A stretch of DNA of 64,000 nucleotides, taken from the NCBI GenBank assembly GCA_900541245.1, contig UQIS01000006.1, forward strand, positions 3,492-67,491, written 5' to 3'. Of the stretch, positions 1 through 6,578 are shown piece by piece. The DNA is from an uncultured Collinsella sp. GTDB lineage: Bacteria > Actinomycetota > Coriobacteriia > Coriobacteriales > Coriobacteriaceae. Position 1 is the first letter of the stretch. Each line of letters begins with the position of its first letter. The position numbers and the translations under genes are program-made. The notes under the pieces are model-generated. The model was not told where the DNA came from. It did no database searches and saw nothing but the letters and a program-made list of their open reading frames with translations.

Positions 1-918
1 GCAAGCGCACGCTCCGCGGGCAAGACCGTTGAGTTCCGCGGCGAGCAAATCGTGATCGAAGAGGCTTGCCCCGAGGCCTTTGAGGGCTGCGACATCGTGC
101 TCGGCGCTGCCGGCGACGATATCGCTAAGGAGCTGCTGCCCGAGGCCGTCAAGCGCGGAGCCGTCGTGGTCGACAACAGCCACGCCTTCCGTCTGGATCC
201 CGAGGTGCCGCTGGTCGTGCCCGAGATCAACGCCGACGACATCAAGTGGCATCACGGCCTTATCGCCAACCCCAACTGCGCGACCATCATCGGCTTGGTT
301 CCCACCTGGCCGCTGCATCAGCTCGCCGGCGTGAAGCGCATGATCGTTTCGACGTACCAGGCGGCTTCGGGCGCTGGTGCTCCCGGTATGGCCGAGCTTG
401 AGGCCCAGCTGGCCGCCCTAGGTCGTGGCGAGGAGATTCCCGAGCCGCGCGCTTTTGCCGCCCAGCTGGCGAGCAACCTGATTCCGCAGATTGGCGGCGT
501 CAAGGAGGAGGGCTTTACTTCCGAAGAGATGAAGTTGCAAAACGAAGGCCGTAAGATCATGCACCTGCCCGAGCTGCGCGTGAATTGCACCTGCGTGCGC
601 GTGCCGGTGCTGCGCTCGCACTCCGAGAGCATTACGCTCGAGTTTGAGCGCGATATTACGGTCGAGGAGGCCCGTGCCGCGCTGGCTGCCGCTCCCGGCG
701 TGAAGCTGGTTGACGACATGAGCGCCGAGGATGCGCACGACCGCTTCCCCATGCCGATGGATACGTCCGACCAGGACCTGATTTGGGTCGGCCGCGTGCG
801 TCGCGACATCTCGAACCTCGAGGCCGCGCGTGGCATCACTTTCTGGTGCTGCGGCGACCAAATCCGTAAGGGCGCGGCAACCAACGCCGTCCAGATCGCC
901 AAGCTGCTCTGCGAGTAG
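1..918 (+). CDS. asd: Aspartate-semialdehyde dehydrogenase, 5' end outside the window
   Basis: This enzyme makes aspartate 4-semialdehyde from aspartyl-4-phosphate with NADPH, the branch point to lysine/diaminopimelate, threonine and methionine. The reading frame is open from base 1; the GTG at 52 is internal, because the codons before it already read ASARSAGKTVEFRGE, a conserved N-terminal segment of the family. The nucleophile lies in NPNCAT (Cys codon 277-279). The later stretch RVPVLRSHSES carries the expected substrate-binding Arg and active-site His. About 305 residues are visible of a usual 330-360, so roughly 30-50 N-terminal residues, including the GxxGxxG cofactor loop, lie upstream. 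The gene ends just before a very long palindrome at 931-1060 that probably serves as its terminator. Confidence 0.95.
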   Translation, partial: ASARSAGKTVEFRGEQIVIEEACPEAFEGCDIVLGAAGDDIAKELLPEAVKRGAVVVDNSHAFRLDPEVPLVVPEINADDIKWHHGLIANPNCATIIGLVPTWPLHQLAGVKRMIVSTYQAASGAGAPGMAELEAQLAALGRGEEIPEPRAFAAQLASNLIPQIGGVKEEGFTSEEMKLQNEGRKIMHLPELRVNCTCVRVPVLRSHSESITLEFERDITVEEARAALAAAPGVKLVDDMSAEDAHDRFPMPMDTSDQDLIWVGRVRRDISNLEAARGITFWCCGDQIRKGAATNAVQIAKLLCE

Positions 919-930
919 GTTGACCTGTCC

Positions 931-1060
931 GGCGGGGGCCGGGCTTAGTTTTCAGAACGTCCTCGACCATGTGTGGCGCCTTGTCCTGCTCCTTCGGAGC
1001 CGCGGACAAGGCGCCACACTGGTCTGCGGAGTGTTCTGAAAACTAAGCCCGGCCCCCGCC
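931..1060. repeat. Very long nested palindrome, probable terminator structure
   Basis: Bases 931-958 and 1033-1060 are perfect 28-bp inverted repeats. Inside them 965-969 pairs with 1020-1024, 971-986 pairs perfectly with 1004-1019 (16 bp), and 988-992 pairs with 996-1000 around a TTC loop. The whole 130 bp folds as one almost continuous hairpin 12 nt after the asd stop codon. It could end transcription or protect the 3' end of the mRNA. There is no U-tract of the classic kind, so a mobile or duplicated origin is also possible. Confidence 0.85.
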
Positions 1061-1166
1061 TGCGGTGACGCTGCTGCAAGCGATCTGCGGTGGGGCCGTT
1101 GTTGGTTGGGGCCGCTGGGCTGATGTGGGGGCGCGGCTGTTGCGGGCTCTGGTCCCGGCGGCGGCC

Positions 1167-1303
1167 TCGGCGCTTCGCGCCTGCCGCCTTGGGGGACTGC
1201 GGAGTGCGGCCGGCAGCTGCGGCGCTTCGCGCCTGCTGCCTGGGGTGACTGCGGGGCCGTGACGGCAGCTGCGGCGCGCTGCGCCTGCCGCCTGAGGTGA
1301 CTT
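1167..1303. repeat. GC-rich degenerate tandem repeat, three units
   Basis: Three units of roughly 52 bp carry the core GGCGC-TTCG/GCTG-CGCCTG followed by CYGCC and a TGACT-like tail (cores near 1168, 1220 and 1272). Each core is a small palindrome. The 743-bp gap 919-1661 holds no credible gene: short open frames here follow the repeat composition. Function is not evident. Confidence 0.55.
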
Positions 1304-1324
1304 TGGGGTTGGGGTGAATCGGGG

Positions 1325-1496
1325 TCTAATACTTTCCCGTGAAGTGAACGACCTTATTTTGACCTCCGAAGCATTGGCATATTTTGACCGCTATTTCCTG
1401 CGGTTTTGCAGCGCGAATCCTGCGGTTTTTTGGTCTAAAGGTGTGGATGCTCCGGGGCTTCGTTTTTACTCGTTCACTTCTCGGGAAAGTATTAGA
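1325..1496. repeat. 172-bp palindromic element, CCTGCGGTTTT-core family
   Basis: Arms 1325-1351 and 1470-1496 pair over 27 bp with one mismatch. The interior contains CCTGCGGTTTT twice (near 1397 and 1421) and a GGTGTGG block. Two other elements in the window, at 11084-11222 and 43449-43573, share these interior blocks but have unrelated arms. Confidence 0.75.
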
Positions 1497-1661
1497 GCTC
1501 AGCTGGCGGAGGTGCCGCACTGGCGTCGAGCCCCCGCGTCATCTTCGCTTGATTGGGGAAAACAGCCTCGCTTAAGCAATTGCGAGCCCGCTCGGACGTA
1601 TCTGTGGGGTTGTCTGCACAATTCGCGGTATTATGGTGCGGAGTTTTGAAAGGAGCCGCTG

Positions 1662-2240
1662 GTGGTCACGACGACGTTTGCTTCGCCTTTGGGCGAAATC
1701 TTGCTTGCCGCTGATGGCCGCGGTCTGACGGGGCTTTGGTTTGAGGGACAAGAACATTTTGGCTCTACGCTTCTCAAAGAAGATGCAGAGCGTGTTGAAG
1801 GTACCGATGCGGTTTCTGGTATTGGTGGCATGTCGTCGGTAAGTCCCGCAAATGGTGCGGCTTCTTCGGTGCTTGAGCGTTCGTGGGCTTGGCTGAATGC
1901 TTATTTTGCAGGGCAGGAGCCTCGGTATACGCCGCCGTTGCATATGATTGGTACGGCGTTTCAGCGCGAGGTTTGGTTTGAGCTGCTTTCTATTCCGCGT
2001 GGCGAGGTCGCCACGTATGGCGAGATTGCCCAGCGTATTGCGGCTCGACATCGTGTGCCGGGAAATGAAGCGCCCGTTGTGTCTCCCCGTGCTGTGGGGG
2101 CTGCGGTCGCTCGCAACCCTATTTCGATTATCGTGCCGTGCCATCGCGTGGTTGCCGCCGACGGCTCGCTTAACGGATATGCCGGCGGCCTCGACCGTAA
2201 GGAGTGGCTGCTGCGGCTTGAGGGCGCGTACGAGGAGTAA
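1662..2240 (+). CDS. ogt: Methylated-DNA--protein-cysteine methyltransferase
   Basis: It removes alkyl groups from O6-alkylguanine in DNA by irreversible transfer to its own cysteine. The C-terminal half carries the signature IIVPCHRVV with acceptor Cys160, preceded by the winged-helix DNA-binding segment (residues about 98-160) and followed by GYAGGLDRKEWLL. At 192 residues it is slightly longer than the usual 160-180; the extra length is a loop around residues 45-72 and a short insert near 130-142. The GTG start at 1662 is chosen because GAAAGGAG lies 7 nt upstream. It stands alone after the repeat-rich gap and reads toward the two-component genes, with a 228-bp gap between. Confidence 0.93.
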   Translation: MVTTTFASPLGEILLAADGRGLTGLWFEGQEHFGSTLLKEDAERVEGTDAVSGIGGMSSVSPANGAASSVLERSWAWLNAYFAGQEPRYTPPLHMIGTAFQREVWFELLSIPRGEVATYGEIAQRIAARHRVPGNEAPVVSPRAVGAAVARNPISIIVPCHRVVAADGSLNGYAGGLDRKEWLLRLEGAYEE

Positions 2241-2406
2241 CGCTCGAGCACTTTGCATAACTAGGGCGCCGTGAAAGGACGAGCCACTGTCCCTTCGCGC
2301 TCGGCATGCGTCAAAGCGCTCGACACGTGCGCCTTAAGTTTGGCTAAGCCATATCCTGCGTATTTAAAAACGCGCAGGTTGAGCAGCTAAGGCTGCGCTA
2401 AGGCGG

Positions 2407-2436
2407 TTGACGGTACGCTATTATCGGCAGTATCAA
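2407..2436 (+). promoter_or_regulatory. Candidate sigma-70-type promoter before the response regulator
   Basis: TTGACG at 2407-2412 and TATCAA at 2431-2436 are separated by 18 bp, 33 nt before the start codon. A small hairpin with CCTGCG and CGCAGG arms lies just upstream near 2354-2375. Inferred from consensus only. Confidence 0.4.
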
Positions 2437-2468
2437 AACCTGTATAGCCATGCGCCAAAGGAGCAACT

Positions 2469-3158
2469 ATGAAGCTGATGCTTGCCGAGGACGAACCCGG
2501 CCTCTCCCGCGCTCTTACCGCGATTCTTCAACATAGCGACTACGAGGTCGACACCGCGCTCGACGGTCTGACGGCGCTCGAATATCTGCTCGCCAACGAC
2601 TATGACGCCGCAATCCTAGATATCATGATGCCCGGCATGGACGGTATCGAGGTACTCAAGCGCACACGTGCCGCCGGTAAGCGACTGCCCATCATCATGC
2701 TTACGGCCAAAAGCGAGGTGTCCGATAAGGTCGAGGGCCTGGACGCCGGCGCCAACGACTATCTGACCAAGCCATTTGCCGCCAAGGAGCTGCTCGCACG
2801 CATTCGCGCCATGACGCGCGCTGCCACGGCGATTGACGCTACGACGCTCAGCGTGGGCAACGTGCGCCTCGACACGGCATCGTGCACACTTGTGGGTCCT
2901 TTGGGCGAGGAGCACCTGGCCAATCGTGAGTTTCAGCTTATGGAGCTCTTTATGCGCAACGCCGGCACGCGCATGCCCACCGAGCGTCTGATGCTCGAGG
3001 TTTGGGGTGAGGACGCGCCCGAGGGCGCCAACGTGGTGTGGGTCTATATCTCGTACCTGCGCAAAAAGCTGACGGCGCTTGGTGCCAACGTGGCCATCCG
3101 AGCGTCGCGTAATCAGGGATATTCGCTTGAGGTTGTCGAGGAAAGCGAGCAGGCGTGA
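2469..3158 (+). CDS. OmpR-family response regulator
   Basis: A two-domain transcription factor of 229 residues, the usual length. The receiver domain (about 1-115) has the acidic pocket Glu7/Asp8, phosphoacceptor Asp51 in LDIMMPG, Thr79 and Lys101 (LTKPF). The C-terminal half (about 130-225) is a winged helix of OmpR type ending YLRKKL...SRNQGYSLE. An AAAGGAG ribosome site precedes the ATG by 5 nt. The stop codon overlaps the start of the histidine kinase gene, so the two are cotranscribed and translationally coupled. Nearest candidate target is the ABC exporter at 5872-9344, a common pairing, but that link is inference from proximity. Confidence 0.95.
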   Translation: MKLMLAEDEPGLSRALTAILQHSDYEVDTALDGLTALEYLLANDYDAAILDIMMPGMDGIEVLKRTRAAGKRLPIIMLTAKSEVSDKVEGLDAGANDYLTKPFAAKELLARIRAMTRAATAIDATTLSVGNVRLDTASCTLVGPLGEEHLANREFQLMELFMRNAGTRMPTERLMLEVWGEDAPEGANVVWVYISYLRKKLTALGANVAIRASRNQGYSLEVVEESEQA

Positions 3159-4516
3159 GCGTACGCACGTGGTGCAAGCGCATGATGGAGCGGTTTCACG
3201 CCGCCTCGAGTAGTACGGGGCGGGCAAATTCTGTTGACGCGTTGGGCCGCCGCCTGCGTCGAAAGTTTATTCTCGTTGCCATGGGCGCCGTAACTGTGGT
3301 GCTCACGCTCATCATCGCCGGCATCAACATCGTCAATTATTCGCATGTCTGCAAGATGGCCGACACTCGCCTGGACTATATTCTGGCGGGCAAGGACGGT
3401 ATCGATTGGGGGGACGAGCCTAAAGACGATCCCGCTAATGGCAAGGATGCCGGCGATGGCCAAGCGGGCGTTCGCATCGGGCACTTCGAAGGCATGACGG
3501 CGGAGTCTCCCTTCGACACGCGCTACTTTACGGTGACGATTGACGCCGGACAGGTTGTCGATGTCAATACGGCCCGCATTGCCGCGGTGGGTGCCAAGCG
3601 CGCCGCCAGTATTGCCGCAAAGTTGCATTCCAAGGGTTGGGTCTCGGGTTTTTCTGGCAATTATCGCTATACGACTGACGTTCAAGACGATGAGACCACC
3701 TATGTGTTCGTGGACTGCTCGCGCGAGCTTGCAAGCTTTCATTCGTTTTTGAGCGCGAGCGTGGCAATCAGCTGCATTGGCTGGCTGGCGGTGTTGGCAA
3801 TTGTAGCAGGCGCCTCGGGCGCGGTGATTCGCCCGATGGTCGAGAGCTACAGCAAGCAAAAGCGCTTCATTACCGACGCGAGTCACGAGATCAAGACGCC
3901 GCTAGCTGTGATCGACGCCGCTAACGAGGTGCAGGAAATCGAGAGCGGCGAGAGCGAATGGACGCAGAGCATTCACGAACAGGTTGCACGGTTGACGGCG
4001 CTTACGGAGCGTCTGGTGTTTTTGGCTCGCATGGACGAGGGCTCGGCGGGCTTTACCATGACATCGATCGATCTTTCGGAGGCGGTGGACAAGGCGGCGG
4101 CGCCGTTTGAATCGGTGGCGGTTTCGCGCGGCAAGCGTCTGTCGACGTCGATCGCGAGCGGTGTGCGGGCTCATGCCGATGCCGCGGCAGTGGCGCAGGT
4201 TGTTGAGCTGCTGCTGGACAACGCCACGCGCTATGCGAGCGAGGGCAGCGTGATTGAGCTAAGCCTGCGTGCAGCCTCGCGCGGTCAGGGTAAGGGGGCC
4301 GCCGAACTTGTCGTATCGAACGCCGTGGATGAGCTGCCCGAAGGCGACCTGGACCGATTGTTCGACCGCTTCTATCGTGCGGACGTGTCGCGCAGCTCCA
4401 AGACGGGCGGCTCGGGCGTGGGCCTATCCGTGGTGCGTGCCATCGCCGAGGCCCATGGTGGCTCCGCTACCGTGTCCGGCCACGACCATCAGATCACCTT
4501 CACCGTTCGTCTCTAA
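3155..4516 (+). CDS. Membrane sensor histidine kinase
   Basis: Partner kinase of the preceding regulator. Residues about 38-62 and 199-225 are transmembrane helices bracketing a roughly 135-residue outside domain rich in Asp and Gly. The dimerisation/phosphoacceptor helix reads FITDASHEIKTPL with His244. The ATPase domain has the N-box LLLDNATRY (Asn356) and the G-box TGGSGVGLSVV (about 417-427). The GTG start overlaps the regulator's TGA by 4 nt. At 453 residues it is a complete, classic EnvZ/CiaH-like kinase without HAMP or PAS domains. The signal is unknown. A GGGACAG-loop hairpin begins inside its stop codon and may serve as terminator. Confidence 0.95.
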   Translation: MSVRTWCKRMMERFHAASSSTGRANSVDALGRRLRRKFILVAMGAVTVVLTLIIAGINIVNYSHVCKMADTRLDYILAGKDGIDWGDEPKDDPANGKDAGDGQAGVRIGHFEGMTAESPFDTRYFTVTIDAGQVVDVNTARIAAVGAKRAASIAAKLHSKGWVSGFSGNYRYTTDVQDDETTYVFVDCSRELASFHSFLSASVAISCIGWLAVLAIVAGASGAVIRPMVESYSKQKRFITDASHEIKTPLAVIDAANEVQEIESGESEWTQSIHEQVARLTALTERLVFLARMDEGSAGFTMTSIDLSEAVDKAAAPFESVAVSRGKRLSTSIASGVRAHADAAAVAQVVELLLDNATRYASEGSVIELSLRAASRGQGKGAAELVVSNAVDELPEGDLDRLFDRFYRADVSRSSKTGGSGVGLSVVRAIAEAHGGSATVSGHDHQITFTVRL

Positions 4517-4555
4517 AACCTGCCAAAAAGGGACAGGTTTATTTTGGCAGGTTTT
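4515..4555. repeat. GGGACAG-loop hairpin, type A (copy 1)
   Basis: A perfect 14-bp stem (4515-4528 with 4542-4555, AAAACCTGCCAAAA) encloses the loop AGGGACAGGTTTA. It overlaps the kinase stop codon. The same unit recurs at 5785, 11750, 16207, 18423, 28360 and 56254 with small stem changes. Confidence 0.9.
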
Positions 4556-4621
4556 ATCTGGGGAAACGCCGGCGGGGAAGGCTGTGGGCGGAGGGTACGT
4601 CCCGGCGTGACGCTGCGGAGC

Positions 4622-4789
4622 GGGATGCACTTTCCTCTTGGGGCGCCTAGCGGAAACTGCATCCCAGTTTGAGGCTTCAGAATGGGATGCACTTTCCGAA
4701 CGGTCCTCCAAGCGGAAAGCGCATCCCAGAATATTGCCTTAGAGTGGGACGCCGTTTCCGGATGGCACCATCTGCGGAAACGGCGTCCC
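4622..4789. repeat. Tandem array of three hairpins with 62-bp period
   Basis: Three stem-loops begin at 4622, 4684 and 4746, exactly 62 bp apart. Each has a left arm GGGAYGC..TTTCC and a right arm GGAAA..GCRTCCC. Stem bases differ between copies but stay paired in copies 2 and 3 (for example ATGCACTTT with AAAGCGCAT against ACGCCGTTT with AAACGGCGT). They fill the gap between two convergent genes and could act as bidirectional terminators. No gene is seen in 4556-4963. Confidence 0.85.
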
Positions 4790-4963
4790 ATTTTGATTAT
4801 TCGGAATGAAAAAGAGCTGGAGTTGCGCATCGTTGAGAGGCTTTCCAGCTTTAGCAAAACAAACTTATAAGATGCGACGGGCCGCGTCAAGATAATTGCT
4901 TGACAGCCTAGGAGGCGGCTGGTTGGCTGGCTTAAAACCTAGCGCGTGAAATGACGCTCCACG

Positions 4964-5602
4964 CTATTCAGCGCGCTTGATAGGATGACGAACCACGGTC
5001 TTAAGTTTCTCCGGCGCACACTTGCGTGGATCGGAGAGATAGATTTCGTGATGTAAACGGGTATCTGAGAAGTCGGGGACATAGCCCTGCTCGGTCGTGT
5101 ATTCATGCATAGCGTCTACGGTCGCCGGTTCGTTGTCGTAGGGCCCGGTGTGCATGCATTGAACGCAGAGACCCTCGTCAACTTTAAGCAGTTCGACGGC
5201 GGAAAAGTCCAGTTTCTTTTTGGTCGTGGCTTCCGCGACCGCCCAGTCAAAGTCATCTCGGGTGACGAAATCGGGTAGGCGGATGCACGAGATAAAGTTG
5301 AAATCGTCCTTGCGTACATAATCGATGTCGCCGCTCGGGGAGTCTTGCCACCAGAAACCCTCGAGCGGAGGTACCACAAAGTCGAAATAGCCCTCGATAC
5401 TCCTTGAGCCTTTCTTCGACATCTTGACGGTATAGGCGATGCCGTAAAGCAGCGGCAGGGCGTTTTGATACTCGCCACCTTCGGTATTTGGGTCGCCCTT
5501 TCCGCGAACGGCAACGTAGCTCATAGGCGGGACAGTTACGATACTCGGCTTGCTTGCAGGTCTGTAGAGCTCCTTGCATTCCTTCTTAAAGTCGAACGCC
5601 AT
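4964..5602 (-). CDS. GyrI-like small-molecule-binding protein
   Basis: A 212-residue cytosolic protein of the GyrI-like / AraC effector-binding superfamily, recognised from the opening TVPPMSYVAVRGKGDPN, the central GYFDFVVPPLEGFWW and the ending RHEIYLSDPRKC...KTVVRHPI. Stand-alone members bind hydrophobic cationic compounds; some hydrolyse or sequester toxins, others have no known ligand. There is no DNA-binding domain, so it is not itself a regulator. It converges on the histidine kinase across the 62-bp hairpin array and is probably a single-gene unit. Ligand and role cannot be read from the sequence. Confidence 0.8.
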   Translation of the reverse strand: MAFDFKKECKELYRPASKPSIVTVPPMSYVAVRGKGDPNTEGGEYQNALPLLYGIAYTVKMSKKGSRSIEGYFDFVVPPLEGFWWQDSPSGDIDYVRKDDFNFISCIRLPDFVTRDDFDWAVAEATTKKKLDFSAVELLKVDEGLCVQCMHTGPYDNEPATVDAMHEYTTEQGYVPDFSDTRLHHEIYLSDPRKCAPEKLKTVVRHPIKRAE

Positions 5603-5784
5603 GTTGGCCGCCTTTCTGCGTATTGGCCTGCTTAGATAGCTGAATCATATCATAGAAACGAACAGCTGTTCGAATGATTTGGCTGACAGATTGAGATGCG
5701 TGCGTGGTGTTTGGCGGTCGGCCTGACCCCGTCGATGATGTCTCTGCCTTCCCGGCGCCCGTCTGCGTTCCCGTTTTCCCATAT

Positions 5785-5818
5785 AAAACCTGCCAAAATG
5801 AACCTGTCCCTTTTTGGT
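5785..5818. repeat. GGGACAG-loop hairpin, type A, degenerate copy
   Basis: Reverse-oriented copy: AACCTGCCAAAA, then AACCTGTCCC (the loop complement) and TTTTTGG. The far arm has decayed so that only about 6 bp still pair. It lies in the 269-bp divergent gap between the GyrI-like gene and the ABC ATPase; a TAATACT -10-like box follows at about 5832. Confidence 0.7.
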
Positions 5819-5871
5819 CGGTGCGAAATGGGTAATACTAAATAGTTATCCGACCAGATGGGAACCGATCG

Positions 5872-6573
5872 ATGGCCTATATCGAATTCAAAGACGTCAT
5901 CAAAGCATACGGCGAGGGCGATGCCCGCATCCACGCTCTCGACGGCGCGAGCTTTACCGTTGAGCGTGGCGAGCTCGCCATCATTCTGGGTGCTTCGGGT
6001 GCCGGCAAGACCACGGCGCTCAACATTCTGGGCGGCATGGATACGGCGACCTCCGGCACCGTGACGGTGGACGGGCGCGATGTGAGCTCCGCTAACGAGG
6101 CGCAGCTCGTGGAATACCGCCGCGCCGACGTTGGCTTTGTCTTCCAGTTCTACAATCTGGTCCCCAACCTGACGGCGCTCGAAAACGTCGAGCTCGCGGC
6201 ACAGATTTGCCCCGATTCGCTCGATGCCGAGCAAACGCTTCGTCAGGTTGGCCTGGGCGAGCGCCTCGCCAACTTCCCCGCGCAACTATCGGGCGGCGAG
6301 CAGCAGCGCGTGTCCATTGCCCGCGCACTGGCCAAGAACCCCAAGCTGCTTTTGTGCGACGAGCCTACGGGTGCACTCGACTACAAAACTGGCAAGCAGA
6401 TCTTGCAGCTGTTGCAGGACACCTGTCGCAAACAAGGCATTACGGTCATTATCATCACCCACAACTCCGCGCTGGCGCCCATGGCCGATCGCCTGATCCG
6501 CTTTAAGAGCGGTCGCGTGGAGAGCGAGACGGTCCAGCAAAATCCCGTGCCTATCGAGACGATCGAGTGGTAG
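5872..6573 (+). CDS. ABC transporter ATP-binding protein, LolD/MacB type
   Basis: The cytoplasmic motor of an FtsX-family ABC system. Walker A is GASGAGKTT (residues 40-48), signature LSGGEQ at 139-144, Walker [13 protein letters not shown] with catalytic Glu164, and switch His197 in ITHN. At 233 residues it is a single nucleotide-binding domain of the class that drives lipoprotein release, peptide efflux or bacitracin-type resistance. Its stop overlaps the start region of the permease, so the two form one operon. Substrate is not evident; the nearby two-component system hints at cell-envelope or peptide stress, as an inference. Confidence 0.95.
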   Translation: MAYIEFKDVIKAYGEGDARIHALDGASFTVERGELAIILGASGAGKTTALNILGGMDTATSGTVTVDGRDVSSANEAQLVEYRRADVGFVFQFYNLVPNLTALENVELAAQICPDSLDAEQTLRQVGLGERLANFPAQLSGGEQQRVSIARALAKNPKLLLCDEPTGALDYKTGKQILQLLQDTCRKQGITVIIITHNSALAPMADRLIRFKSGRVESETVQQNPVPIETIEW

Positions 6574-6578
6574 CGCCC

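Noticed and set aside
1065..1262. Small plus-strand frame in the GC-rich gap after asd
   Set aside because: It encodes Ala/Gly/Arg-rich low-complexity sequence dictated by the tandem repeat.
4622..4789. CRISPR array
   Set aside because: Regular 62-bp period, but the conserved part is a hairpin with variable stems, only three units exist and no cas gene is near.
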